Shown one piece after another: positions 31,556-43,010 of a stretch of DNA of 64,000 bases. Numbering within the stretch: the stretch's first letter is position 1; every line of letters begins with the position of its first letter. A program made the position numbers and the translations under genes. Below the pieces are notes generated by a model that saw nothing but the letters and a program-made list of their open reading frames with translations, made no database searches and was not told where the DNA came from. The DNA comes from Lingula anatina (Eukaryota; Brachiopoda; Lingulata; Lingulida; Lingulidae): assembly GCF_001039355.2 (NCBI RefSeq), contig NW_019773992.1, positions 98,585 through 162,584 of the forward strand. The letters run 5' to 3'.

Positions 31556-33217
31556 TTACTGTAAGTACTGGAATGTCTTAACTTTGCCATGTCTCTCTGC
31601 CACCACCAGCTGGCCAGCAGGGTTGATAGCTAATGCCGCGGGAAACAGCAACCCATCATCCTTAGTGGCAATGTATCTAATAAACTGCCCCTGTGGACTC
31701 AGCGCCACTTTCCTGCTGTTACCCCAGTCAGCAATGAAGATGTGGCCATAGCTGTCAGTGCACACTCCATGTGGTTCATGCAGATGACCATGACCACTGC
31801 CTTGTGTGCCGCCATACTGGTACAGCTGATCACCAGTAGGTGACAGCACATGTACACAGTTATTGCATGAGTCTGATATCACAATGTTATCATTGACACT
31901 GTTCACTGTGATGTACCATGGGTCTTCACACATACTGAGTGGAATAGTGTTCAGGAGCTGTCCACTGACTGCATGAAATGTAAAGATGGATTTGTTTTCA
32001 CTGTCACAAACCATCACATGACCTTCTCTGTTCAATGTAATACCCCGTGGATCCTCCAGTAGATGCTGACCCATTGTTGTCACCTGTTGACCTCTCGTGG
32101 AGTACACTTTGACACATCTGTCACCCCTTGATGTTATATACAGGTGACCAGTTTGTGACACAGCCACATCCCATGGTCTGTTTACTTCAATGTCATACTG
32201 AAACTCTCCAGTATGCATGAAAATTTTTGTTCTGTTAGTTTCCACAACAAACACTTGGTCCTCATCTATGGCCAACCCAGATGTGTGAATTTTTCTGTCA
32301 TTTGTCAGCTTAGCATTAAATGTATGCACACACTCGGCCTTATCCAAGAAAATAGGAGGATGTGGTGCTGATCTTGGATTTATTGTTTGTGACTGTATTG
32401 TCAACTGTCCTAACATGGCCTCAAGTCCGTCAGTAGATATCTCACCAGGTTTGTATGATATCTGTGCTGATGTGTCTTGTGTTAGGACAGGTGTTTTCTC
32501 CATCACCGCCAGTCTGTCTATCAGAGGTTTTGCGTGAACCATGACATCATAGTCAGTGCCATTAGTGATAAGTTCCTGGGCAAAATCACAGGCACTGTGC
32601 AAGGCGGCATGGTGGAATTCAAGGATGCCCTTGTTTGCCTCCTTTTGCTTTTTCATGTTGTCATAATGAGAATTCACCTCTGATATCAGTGTCTCTTCCT
32701 TCTGATCAATGAAACTGCGCATACTCTGAGCTTGTTTTTTTATGTTTTTGATAGTGGCTATCCTGATGTGAGAGTCCTCTTTTTCATTGGCTGGTTCCTT
32801 GGCAACTGCCTCTTTTAACCTGTTTGTTGTTTTCAAAATTCTCAGAAGAGAAGCATTTATTTTATCTCTGTTGCTTTTTGCAACTTTATCAACTGGCACA
32901 ATACCATGTCTGTAATGATCTGTTAATGCACAGTCACCACATACAACAGTATCATCATCTTCACAGTAATATTTTAACTCATTATTTGAATGTTTCTCAC
33001 AACGGATGGTCATCTGTGCAATGGTCTGTGTCACTGCTGCTACATTGGACTGGTCCTCTTCTAATGCCTGCTTCTCTTGTTGCTTGGTTATGATATCCTT
33101 GGTCTTGCTGAAGACAAAATTCTTTTTTAGTTGATTAAGTCCACCAGCTGGAAACTGGATCTCTTCTCTACAAATTGGACACAGAAATGTCCTATTTGGA
33201 TTTTGACTACGCATAGC
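31556..33217 (-). CDS. TRIM-NHL protein, N-terminus lost at an assembly join (T7)
   Basis: An open frame covers the second half of the RING (FLCPICREEIQFPAGG), the B-box 2 (CEKHSNNELKYYCEDDDT), coiled coil and the full NHL to KTFQYLQ. It ends at the single N at 33218 followed by a poly(A) tract; about 45 N-terminal residues are missing. It is nearly identical to T8, with differences concentrated near the RING end (for example RSQNPNRT against RTLTPNRT). It may be a real paralogue or an unmerged haplotype of T8. Confidence 0.75.
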   Translation of the reverse strand, partial: AMRSQNPNRTFLCPICREEIQFPAGGLNQLKKNFVFSKTKDIITKQQEKQALEEDQSNVAAVTQTIAQMTIRCEKHSNNELKYYCEDDDTVVCGDCALTDHYRHGIVPVDKVAKSNRDKINASLLRILKTTNRLKEAVAKEPANEKEDSHIRIATIKNIKKQAQSMRSFIDQKEETLISEVNSHYDNMKKQKEANKGILEFHHAALHSACDFAQELITNGTDYDVMVHAKPLIDRLAVMEKTPVLTQDTSAQISYKPGEISTDGLEAMLGQLTIQSQTINPRSAPHPPIFLDKAECVHTFNAKLTNDRKIHTSGLAIDEDQVFVVETNRTKIFMHTGEFQYDIEVNRPWDVAVSQTGHLYITSRGDRCVKVYSTRGQQVTTMGQHLLEDPRGITLNREGHVMVCDSENKSIFTFHAVSGQLLNTIPLSMCEDPWYITVNSVNDNIVISDSCNNCVHVLSPTGDQLYQYGGTQGSGHGHLHEPHGVCTDSYGHIFIADWGNSRKVALSPQGQFIRYIATKDDGLLFPAALAINPAGQLVVAERHGKVKTFQYLQ

Positions 33218-33218
33218 N

Positions 33219-33249
<31 letters not shown>
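33218..33249. other. Assembly join: single N plus poly(A)
   Basis: One N followed by about 30 A, then sequence repeating 30922 onward. The join interrupts T7 mid-RING. This is a contig junction rather than biology. Confidence 0.85.
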
Positions 33250-33250
<1 letters not shown>

Positions 33251-33883
33251 AGACTTGTGAAAAGACGGAATGCTAAGATGAAACACTTAACTCGAAAGAA
33301 TTCTACATGTGCCACAGAACTCGTATCTGGTATTTTCTTAGTAGAAAGTTTATACATGTAGCCTCCATTACAGTAAGTTACCTGGTGTTTGAGAGATTAC
33401 TGAAAAAACACCTAAGACATCTCTGATCTGTAAATTCCATTCTGAACACTACGTGATGTTTTCAGTGTTAAAATTTGTTTAGAATTTCAATTAATAATTT
33501 GGAAAACAATTTGAAGGTACATTGTACCGGTATATGATCTATTTTTTCAAGCCAATATAATATCTACAAAATATGTGAAAATCGGTAATATCTTGGCTAA
33601 ATGTACCTTCTTTTGATGTGTTGGTACGGAATCGCCCAGCCCTCTGTTTATTTATATTTGGGTTTTATATTTACTTCATGATGATATCGATAACCTAGCT
33701 TCCAACTACATTTACTGCTTTACATTATATTTAAATTTTATTTACTGCATGGAAGTACCGATATACTGCATAGCTCGTTTTATTAAAAAAAACACCCAAC
33801 TTGAACAATGAAGAAAAGAACCCAGTTGGAGGAAAAGGGAGTTCCAACACGAGGTGTGTTATAATTTCATCAGTGCTCTACGG

Positions 33884-35674
33884 TTACTGTAAGTACTGGA
33901 ATGTCTTAACTTTGCCATGTCTCTCTGCCACCACCAGCTGGCCAGCAGGGTTGATAGCTAATGCCGCGGGAAACAGCAACCCATCATCCTTAGTGGCAAT
34001 GTATCTAATAAACTGCCCCTGTGGACTCAGCGCCACTTTCCTGCTGTTACCCCAGTCAGCAATGAAGATGTGGCCATAGCTGTCAGTGCACACTCCATGT
34101 GGTTCATGCAGATGACCATGACCACTGCCTTGTGTGCCGCCATACTGGTACAGCTGATCACCAGTAGGCGACAGCACATGTACACAGTTATTGCATGAGT
34201 CTGATATCACAATGTTATCATTCACACTGTTCACTGTGATGTACCATGGGTCTTCACACATACTGAGTGGAATAGTGTTCAGGAGCTGTCCACTGACTGC
34301 ATGAAATGTAAAGATGGATTTGTTTTCACTGTCACAAACCATCACATGACCTTCTCTGTTCAATGTAATACCCCGTGGATCCTCCAGTAGATGCTGACCC
34401 ATTGTTGTCACCTGTTGACCTCTCGTGGAGTACACTTTGACACATCTGTCACCCCTTGATGTTATATACAGGTGACCAGTTTGTGACACAGCCACATCCC
34501 ATGGTCTGTTTACTTCAATGTCATACTGAAACTCTCCAGTATGCATGAAAATTTTTGTTCTGTTAGTTTCCACAACAAACACTTGGTCCTTATCTATGGC
34601 CAACCCAGATGTGTGAATTTTTCTGTCATTTGTCAGCTTAGCATTGAAGGTATGCACACATTCGGCCTTATCCAAGAAAATAGGAGGATGTGGTGCTGAT
34701 CTTGGATTTATTGTTTGTGACTGTATTGTCAACTGTCCTAACATGGCCTCAAGTCCGTCAGTAGATATCTCACCAGGTTTGTATGATATCTGTGCTGACG
34801 TGTCTTGTGTTAGGACAGGTGTTTTCTCCATCACCGCCAGTCTGTCTATCAGAGGTTTTGCATGAACCATGACATCATAGTCAGTGCCTTTAGTGATAAG
34901 TTCCTGGGCAAAATCACAGGCACTGTGCAAGGCGGCATGGTGGAATTCAAGGATGTCCTTGTTTGCCTCCTTTTGCTTTTTCATGTTGTCATAATGAGAA
35001 TGCACCTCTGATATCAGTGTCTCTTCCTTCTGATCAATGAAACTGCGCATACTCTGAGCTTGTTTTTTTATGTTTTTGATAGTGGCTATCCTGATGTGAG
35101 AGTCCTCTTTTTCATTGGCTGGTTCCTTGGCAACTGCCTCTTTTAACCTGTTTGTTGTTTTCAAAATTCTCAGAAGAGAAGCATTTATTTTATCTCTGTT
35201 GCTTTTTGCAACTTTATCAACTGGCACAATACCATGTCTGTAATGATCTGTTAATGCACAGTCACCACATACAACAGTATCATCATCTTCACAGTAATAT
35301 TTTAACTCATTATTTGAATGTTTCTCACAACGGATGGTCATCTGTGCAATGGTCTGTGTCACTGCTGCTACATTGGACTGGTCCTCTTCTAATGCCTGCT
35401 TCTCTTGTTGCTTGGTTATGATATCCTTGGTCTTACTAAAGATGAAATTCTTTTTCAGTTGGTCAAGTCCACCAACTGGAAACTGGACCTCTTCTCTACA
35501 TATGGGACACAGAAATGTCCTATTCGGAGTCAGAGTGCGTGTAGCATGGTCAGATATACAACCATAGCAAAATGTATGGTAGCAAGGCAGCACACGGGGG
35601 TCCTTGTACTCTCCCAGACAAATACTGCATGTTAAGATATTCTCTTTGATATCTGCTGCTAGTGATTCTGCCAT
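33884..35674 (-). CDS. TRIM-NHL E3 ubiquitin ligase, intact single exon (T8)
   Basis: A 596-residue protein starting MAESLAADIKENIL. RING ligands C16, C19, C31, H33, C36, C39, C56 and C59 are all present. The B-box 2 (CEKHSNNELKYYCEDDDT with CGDC and HYRH), coiled coil (about 150-255) and NHL propeller are complete, ending KTFQYLQ. The linker is shorter than in T2 (GLEAMLGQLTIQSQ once). The start context is the usual one, although the leader reads gacATGgc. The upstream module lies at 35940-35990. No lesions are seen. Confidence 0.94.
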   Translation of the reverse strand: MAESLAADIKENILTCSICLGEYKDPRVLPCYHTFCYGCISDHATRTLTPNRTFLCPICREEVQFPVGGLDQLKKNFIFSKTKDIITKQQEKQALEEDQSNVAAVTQTIAQMTIRCEKHSNNELKYYCEDDDTVVCGDCALTDHYRHGIVPVDKVAKSNRDKINASLLRILKTTNRLKEAVAKEPANEKEDSHIRIATIKNIKKQAQSMRSFIDQKEETLISEVHSHYDNMKKQKEANKDILEFHHAALHSACDFAQELITKGTDYDVMVHAKPLIDRLAVMEKTPVLTQDTSAQISYKPGEISTDGLEAMLGQLTIQSQTINPRSAPHPPIFLDKAECVHTFNAKLTNDRKIHTSGLAIDKDQVFVVETNRTKIFMHTGEFQYDIEVNRPWDVAVSQTGHLYITSRGDRCVKVYSTRGQQVTTMGQHLLEDPRGITLNREGHVMVCDSENKSIFTFHAVSGQLLNTIPLSMCEDPWYITVNSVNDNIVISDSCNNCVHVLSPTGDQLYQYGGTQGSGHGHLHEPHGVCTDSYGHIFIADWGNSRKVALSPQGQFIRYIATKDDGLLFPAALAINPAGQLVVAERHGKVKTFQYLQ

Positions 35675-35934
35675 GTCTTACTGTCCCTTTGTTAATGTAC
35701 AAAGGATGTTGGGTTGGTTTTGTTGTCTAAGTTGAGTAACTCAGTCTAAAAATTGTCAAAAATGCTCAGTTTCTTTCTATTCCCAAGTGCTGCAGCTTTG
35801 ATAAACAGAAATCACAATAAAATGTCACTGTTGCTGTGTGTTGTCTAAACTGGCTTACTGTCATATTTATAGCAAATGATTTAAAAATAATCCCAGAAAT
35901 ATCCTCTTTCTTCCTGTCCCCTTTAAAACTGCGG

Positions 35935-35990
35935 AAAGGTAGAGAAAACATGGAGTATGTTTATTACCTGACACTGACCTCAACATAGCG
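35935..35990 (-). promoter_or_regulatory. TRIM upstream module of T8
   Basis: The minus strand has TAATAAAC (plus tttatta near 35960) preceded by GTCAGTGTCAGG-type half sites, about 285 bp upstream of the T8 start. Same order as in T1 and T2. Confidence 0.45.
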
Positions 35991-36159
35991 ACTTTGGGGT
36001 CAAAAGGAACATATATTGTGTATTGGTTGTTGACGTAGTTGTATTATGTTTACTCTTAAGCACAGGCTATAGAAATGAAGCCATGAATGCAGGTATTTTT
36101 GTCTCGCTTTATGTGAAAGAAACCTGCTCGAATTTAATGACTGTTACATTTATTACAGA

Positions 36160-36930
36160 GGGATATTTGGTCAAATTTCCTCTCTCTCTCTCTCACACAC
36201 ACACTCACACACAAACACACATACACACACGTATATATGTGGACACACTCACACAAGCATGCACATGTATACACGCACGTACACACACACACGTACACAT
36301 GCATACACACACAACCATTGCATTATCATTAGTTACTGCATGTTTTAAACATATTTCTTGTAGTATGCAGTGTTGTTATTTCTCTCCTCTATTGCTAAAG
36401 TAGAAGAATACATTGATAACTGATTATTAAGCTGACATGACAGTAGCAGCTAGCACATAAAGAGTATTGAGTCTGGTGACACAGTTGTAGCATATTAACC
36501 TGAGCTCAGGTTAAACAAATAAAACCATGCCTGCCAGTATTTTTATTTTGCTGTGTAGCAGAGATATGCCCATAGATACTACTGAACTTGGGTAGGAACT
36601 CGTATATTGATAATGTTCATATTAGCTTGAATTTGACCCTTGACCTCCTTTTTGCAATGAACTACACTTAACAAATTTGGATGATTTTGTTAAGCATTTT
36701 AGTTTTCAAAAAAAAAAAAATCAAGAACTCTAAGACTTGTTACCTGCATTTTGTAGAGCTTGTCAAGTACAACACTGGAGGTAGTATCCCTTTTTTATCT
36801 TTTCTTTTTATTTTTGTTTTTGTTTCCCCGCTAATGGACTTGCTCCAACTGGTGGTAAAATACTTGGAGGCGGTATCTTCTCTCTGATCCCTAACTTTTT
36901 TATATTGGATTATCTATAAATCGATGAACA
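36160..36930. other. CA/CT-rich low complexity and spacer
   Basis: 36180-36315 is (CT)n then (CA)n-like simple sequence. The remainder holds part of a TRIM upstream flank (ctgagctcaggttaaac near 36502) and no gene. Confidence 0.55.
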
Positions 36931-36932
36931 AC

Positions 36933-37216
36933 TTACATATTCACATTTTGGGCTCCTTCTGCTGCTTTATCGGACACAGAAGCTCTATCTTTCTTCAGTT
37001 TCACGAGTCCTTCTGTTGGCAATTGTATCTCTTCTCTACAAAGAGGGCATTTAAATATCCTGTCCCGAGATACAGTTTTCGAAACATGGTCAAATATACA
37101 GCCAAAGCAAAACGTATTCGGTAGCAAGGCAGCAAACGGGGATCCTTATACTACCTTAGACAGATGCTACATATCAAGAAGTTTTCTGTCAAAGCTGCTA
37201 CTAGTGCTTCTGCCAT
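36933..37216 (-). pseudogene. TRIM RING stub with stop and frameshift
   Basis: It starts MAEALVAALTENFLICSICL, then has TAG where EYKDPR would begin, and a one-base insertion after LLPCY. The frame is then regained as FCFGCIFDHV and CPLCREEIQLP. Homology ends soon after the RING. No B-box or NHL follows. Confidence 0.88.
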
Positions 37217-38644
37217 GTCCGACTGTCTCTTTGGTTCTCTCTTTCCTACCAGTATTTACTCTCTCGAGCTGATGCAGTGATCAGAGAAAAGAAAACAACA
37301 AAAACTTACTCAGTATTTCCTTTAACTAGAAAGCTTCACATGAATTATTTTCGCATGGCATTCAAACTTTTCAACACCAAGAATACTGCGTAAATTGTAC
37401 TCTTGTACACTACTTTATTTCTCATTTTTCATAACCATCTTTACCTATTTAATGTGTATAACCTTGTGCCGGTTAAAACGAACTTACATCTGGTAGTTTT
37501 AAAATCCAAGAGCAAAAACACATATATGGGCATTAAAAATGCTGAAATGTTGGACTTTTCTCTTAATGTTTGTATCCATGTATGATATATCATTTTATCT
37601 AAAAACGCACGTGTCTGTTTAGCTAGCCGTTAATGTTTAAAAAGAGATACATGTTTATACCTGTATATGTGACGATGGATATTGAAAACACGATACCTTT
37701 ACGTCCTTTCGAACTCTTTCTATACTACTTTCCAGCCGGTTCCCCCACCTCATTCTCTCCATTTCTCTCTCTACCCTCTACTCGTATTAAGTCCAGAACA
37801 AAACTCGCTGGGTTTTTATTCATGTGATTCCAATACTCAGTAAAACGGACCGCCCCTTTCATCAATGTCCTACATTTTGTATCTCATGCCTTTTAATGTC
37901 TTCCGAGAAGACATAAATCCCACGACAATGACAACATATTCTTAATCTAAGGTCGTGTCACTGCCTTATAAATTGGGTTAGACAAAGAGTAGTCATTATG
38001 TCGGTGTTAATGATTATTTCAGTACTGGTGACTACTAAGCTTTTTTAATTAATTAATTCGAGTTTTGAAATGGACATGAAGTCCATGTTATGCGTAAATA
38101 TGAAAGATTTTATTCTGTCAGTTCATCACTATTTTTAAAGAAAATTTCTAAGAAAGAGACCGCGTAGAAAAGTGCCTGATAACTGGAAAGATATCTAGCA
38201 ATTTCTTACAGGCCAGTTGAAACTCAACACTGGGTCTAGCACAATATCCTCTTGTAATGTTTTCAATGATAGGGGGGTTTGTAAATGGCAGAAAAATGTA
38301 ATAGAATTATGATCGAAGCTTGTAAAAATTAGATTATTTCTAATTTAACAAAATTGTGAGTACATTTTAGCTATATCCTAGGAAAAAAATGACCGTCGCT
38401 ACTTTTAACTAAATATACACTCGTCTCTGATGACAAAGAAATATGAGGCGGTAATCAATATTCATGGGACCTAGAGACTATTTCTTCTGGGAAGGCATAA
38501 ATCGCGTATGCTTCCTCGTGTAAAGTAAGTTAAGCAACCGCAAGGATGAGAACACAGTATCACTCTGTTGAATACCAAGTTCAAAAGACCAAGACTATGT
38601 TTGTGACAACTTACAATAAAACTTTTCGAATGTGAAAATGCACG

Positions 38645-38685
<41 letters not shown>

Positions 38686-39583
38686 NATACTACTTTCCAG
38701 CCGGTTCCCCCGCCTCATTCTCTCCATTTCTCTCTCTACCCTCTACTCGTATTAAGTCCAGAACAAAACTCGCTGGATTTTTATTCATGTGATTCCAATA
38801 CTCAGTAAAACGGACCGCCCCTTTCATCAATGTCCTACATTTTGTATCTCATGCCTTTTAATGTCTTCCGAGACATATTCTTAATCTAAGGTCGTGTCAC
38901 TGCCTTATAAATTGGGTTAGACAAAGAATACTCATTATGTCGGTGTTAATGATTATTTCAGTACTGGTGACTACTAAGCTTTTTTAATTAATTAATTCGA
39001 GTTTTGAAATGGACATGAAGTCCATGTTATGCGTAAATATGAAAGATTTTATTCTGTCAGTTCATCACTATTTTTAAAGAAAATTTCTAAGAAAGAGACC
39101 GCGTAGAAAAGTGCCTGATAACTGGAAAGATATCTAGCAATTTCTTACAGGCCAGTTGAAACTCAACACTGGGTCTAGCACAATATCCTCTTGTAATGTT
39201 TTCAATGATAGGGGGGTTTGTAAATGGCAGAAAAATGTAATAGAATTATGATCGAAGCTTGTAAAAATTAGATTATTTCTAATTTAACAAAATTGTGAGT
39301 ACATTTTAGCTATATCCTAGGAAAAAAATGACCGTCGCTACTTTTAACTGAATATACACTCGTCTCTGATGACAAAGAAATATGAGGCGGTAATCAATAT
39401 TCATGGGACCTAGAGACTATTTCTTCTGGGAAGGCATAAATCGCGTATGCTTCCTCGTGTAAAGTAAGTTAAGCAACCGCAAGAATGAGAACACAGTATC
39501 ACTCTGTTGAATACCAAGTTCAAAAGACCAAGACTATATTTGTGACAACTTACAATAAAACTTTTCGAATGTGAAAATGCACG

Positions 39584-39614
<31 letters not shown>

Positions 39615-39856
39615 TAGTAGTAGTATCACATTTAACCAGCAGGTGGTTGGCTGTATTTTTAAAGAAGTTACATGATTTTGAGACACTAAGACTATAAGAA
39701 GGGGATTGTTGATGATTAAAAGAGCACAAAGCCCGACTGCTTTCCTTTAAATCTCTGTCAATGAAATCTTTGTCAAGTGGGACAATACTGAATTAAAGGT
39801 AATGAGACTATAAGGTACGTAAGATTGGACGGCCGCGTTATTTAATGTGATCGTGG
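37217..39856. repeat. Spacer with an N-joined near-identical duplication
   Basis: 37722-38685 and 38687-39612 are near-identical, both running from tatactactttccagccgg to an (AAT)n tract, joined by one N at 38686. A 26-bp difference lies near 37910. Related diverged versions lie upstream of T10 (41535 on) and T12 (48240 on). No gene. Confidence 0.7.
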
Positions 39857-40968
39857 TTACTGTAAGTACTGGAATGTCTTAACTTTGCCATATCTTTCTG
39901 CCACCACCAGCTGGCCAGCAGGGTTGATGGCTAATGCTATGGGATGCTCCATCCCATCATCCTTAGTGGCAATGCATCTGATGAACTGTCCCTGTGGACT
40001 CAGTGCCACTACCTTGTGGTTAAGAAAGTCACTAATGAAGATGTGTCCGTAGCTGTCTGTGCACACTGTATCTACTGACCTCAGCAGACCATCACCACTG
40101 CCTTCTGTGCCATACTGGTACAGATGATCACCAGTACCTGTAGATGACAGCACATGCACACATTTACTCAGAATATCTGATATTACAATGTTATCATTTA
40201 CACTATTCACTGTGATGTACTGTGGGCACACACACATACTGAGTGGAATAGTGTTCAGGAGCTGTCCACTGTCTGCATAAAATGTGAAGATGACTTTCTC
40301 CCCTCTATCACAAACCATCACATGACCTTGTCCGTTCAGTGTAATACCCCGTGGATCCTTGAGGTGGCTCTGGCCCATGGTTGTCAGCTGCTGACCTCTG
40401 GTGGAGTACACTTGGACACATTTGTCACCCTGTGATGTTATATACAGGTGACCAGTTTGTGACACTGCCACATCAAATGGATTGTTTTGTCTAATGTCAA
40501 ATTTAAACTTTCCAGTATGTGTGAATATTTTTGTTGTGCCATTGCCTTTATCCACCACAAACACGTGTTCCTCATCTATGGCCAAACCTGATATGCACAC
40601 TACTCTATCATGTTTCAGCTTGGAACTGAAGGAATGCACACATTCTGCCTTATTTAAGAAAACATGAGGACGTGGTGCTGAACTTAGATTTGTTCCCTCT
40701 CCACCTAATGTGAGTTGTGACTGNTTTTGTGAACACGGAAATCTTTTTTTAGTTTCAAGAGCCCTCCTCTTGGCAATTGTATCCGTTCTCTACAAAGAGG
40801 GCAGTAAAATGTCGCGTACCGTGCTATAATTTTTGAAGTATAGTCAGATATACAACCAAAGCAAAATGTATGGTAGCAAGGCAGGACACGGGGGTCCTCA
40901 TACTCCCCCAGACAGATGCTACACGTCAAGAGATTATCTGTGAATGCTGCTGCTAGTGCTTCTGCCAT
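39857..40968 (-). CDS. TRIM-NHL protein with its middle missing at an assembly join (T10)
   Basis: The start MAEALAAAFTDNLLTCSICL and the whole C3HC4 RING are present up to FRVHK. A single N at 40724 then joins directly to the linker before NHL (SQLTLGG), and the NHL runs intact to KTFQYLQ. The B-box and coiled coil (about 250 residues) are absent, most likely lost in assembly rather than in the genome. The closest relative is T12. The start chosen is the conserved Met; the frame is open upstream through an older RING remnant. Confidence 0.75.
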
Positions 40969-41099
40969 GTCCGTCTTTAGATTTTCAAGTCCCTCTCTTG
41001 GAAAATCAATTTTGTCTCTACAAAACTTGCACTGAAGTGTCTTGTCTCGTTTCAGTAGTTTCTTGGCATAGTAAGATCTGCTGCTATTGCATCTACCAT
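40969..41099 (-). pseudogene. Decayed RING upstream of T10 (15-codon uORF)
   Basis: The minus strand begins ATG GTA GAT GCA ATA GCA (41099) and stops at 41052-41054. After an internal deletion the second RING half is seen as CKFCRDKIDFPREGLENLK, running in frame into the T10 start. It parallels the RING remnant before T12. Confidence 0.75.
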
Positions 41100-41309
41100 G
41101 ACTGACTGTCTCTTTTATTCTCCATTCCCCGTTTACTTCTTGGTGCTGCAGCTGATCAAAGGAAAAGAACAAAATTTACTCATCACACCCTTTTACTAGG
41201 GTCCTGTAAAGTCGTTTTTTCAAATGTTTTAAATGCAATCCCTTAAATATGCGTCCGTTTCCTCCTTTTCCCGTTACTCAGGGTAGACAACAAGAGAACT
41301 TAATGAGGG

Positions 41310-41527
41310 ATACATGCTAAATTGCTATCGACTGAAGCAGCTTATATGTCGGTTACGCCTACCGAATCAGTTAGGGGGAATTAACTTTGCTTCATTGTTT
41401 AATTACCCCCTAACGGCTTCAGTAGACGAGGCGGCAGACATTTAAACCGCTTACATTGATAATAATTTAGTGGAAATCCCTTGGAGACAAATCGATCTAA
41501 ATTCAGTACGATAGGCTTTGGGAATGG
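41310..41527. mobile_element. Foldback MITE (gatcgatc family) upstream of T10
   Basis: Inverted halves around aattaccccctaac, with right end caaatcgatctaaatt. The left end is decayed. It occupies the position paralogous to the copy at 47980-48233 upstream of T12, so the insertion predates the T10/T12 duplication. Confidence 0.6.
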
Positions 41528-42006
41528 TCTCTTATACTCTTTCTATACTACTTTCCAGTCGGTACCCCGGCCGCCTTCTCTCCGTTTCCCTCTCTACCCT
41601 CAACTCGTATTAAGCCCAGTACAAAACTCGTTGGGTTTTTATTCATATGAATCAAATATTCAGTATAACGGATTTCCTCTTTCATCAGTCTCCTATATTT
41701 TATAACTCATGTCTTTTTATGTCTTCCGAGAAGGCGTAAATTGTGCGACAATGACAAGATATTCTTAATCCAAGGTCGTGTCACTGCCTTGTAAATTGGA
41801 ATAGACAGGGGTAGGCATTATGTCGGTGTTAATGATTATTTCAGTACCGGTGACTACTCACGGATTATTTTTTTCTTTTTCGTAATTAATTCTCGTTTTG
41901 GGATAGATTTTGATAACGGGAAGTCCATGTCATGTGTTAAATATGAAAACATTTAATCTTTCAGTGCACTCCATCACTATTTTAAAAGAAAATTCTAATA
42001 ATCACG

Positions 42007-42176
42007 CAGGCCCGTAGCCAGCAATTTCAAATGGGGGTTCTTTTTCTGAAAAAGTGGACTCTTTACCATATAATCCCCATGCACCTAGATCAAATTTTAC
42101 CCAGAGTGGACCTTTTTCCAGCAAAAAAAGGGGTTCTTTCGAACCCACCGAACCCCCCCCCCTGGCTACGGGCCTG
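42007..42176. mobile_element. 170-bp MITE with 15-bp perfect terminal repeats
   Basis: Ends CAGGCCCGTAGCCAG (42007-42021) and CTGGCTACGGGCCTG (42162-42176). It is flanked by tcacg (42002-42006) and tcaca (42177-42181). The paralogous site near 48691 reads aatcacgtagataa without the element, so this is a real insertion with a 5-bp target duplication. The CAGG-type ends suggest an hAT-like class, but this is not certain. No coding capacity. Confidence 0.85.
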
Positions 42177-42593
42177 TCACATAGATACCCCCTTTAAGTG
42201 CCTTAGGACTAAAAAGATACTTAGGAAATTCTTAAAGGCCAGTTGAAACTCAACAATGGATCTAGCACAATATCCTCTTGTAATGTTTTCAATGATAGGG
42301 GAATTGTCAATAACAGAAACATGTAATAGAAATATGATCGAAGCCTGTTTATTTAGATTATTTTAACTAAACAAAATTGTGTGCACATTTTAGCTATATC
42401 CTAGGAAAAAAATGACCGTCGCTATTTTTAATACCTGCCAATAATGTTATAGGTAAGGTCTGTGAAGTTTGTGAAAATCGATATATTTTTCGAAAATTTT
42501 GGCCCGTTTTTTCTTTTAATATAGGTCAAAGGTCAAATCCAATGGTGTATTTGAAATCTGCACATATGACTTTTGGGACGTTATCTGCAGAAA

Positions 42594-43010
42594 TTCTTCC
42601 CATAATTCCTTCGGTTTGGAAAATATTTAACATTTAATTTTGCCAATTGTGGACAATGTTGCTCTGCGACGAGTGCCACGCCTTGACCCAAGTACCGACA
42701 AAAGCCCACAATTCACATGGATTGAGTTGAGATTATACGTGACCTACATACAGAAGTTGGGTAAAGGGGCATGTAGTTCAGATAGCTGTGACGTAGCGGA
42801 CCATTTGTACCGCCAACTTTATCAAAAATGGAAACATCATGTTTCAACCCTCATATAAATATATAGTCTTCCACTCTGCTATCACAGCTGTCCTACATCT
42901 ACAACCTATCCTCTTTACCAGTGATAACACAAATTCTTTACGAACATCAGCAGTTTGATATATTTTCATCATTTTTCGATGTGATCAGTAGTTACTGTAA
43001 ATATTGGAAT
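42594..43010. repeat. Detached TRIM 3' flank (partner of 45330-45750)
   Basis: Collinear with the T12 3' flank at 45330-45750 and stops at the place where the TRIM stop codon would be (ttactgtaaatattggaat), with no TRIM coding sequence beyond. It marks a lost TRIM copy. Confidence 0.65.

Noticed and set aside
33219-33249. Poly(A) tail as evidence of a TRIM retrocopy
   Set aside because: It directly follows an N and precedes duplicated spacer, so a contig join is simpler. The array copies share flanks far beyond any mRNA.
40969-41172. T10 extended N-terminus as a real dual-RING protein
   Set aside because: The extension opens with no paralogue support and its first RING half is deleted. It is a remnant that happens to be in frame.
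42640-42858. 73-codon plus-strand ORF
   Set aside because: Protein-like in places, but the homologous region at 45.4 kb carries a frameshift and it lies in TRIM 3' flank repeats.
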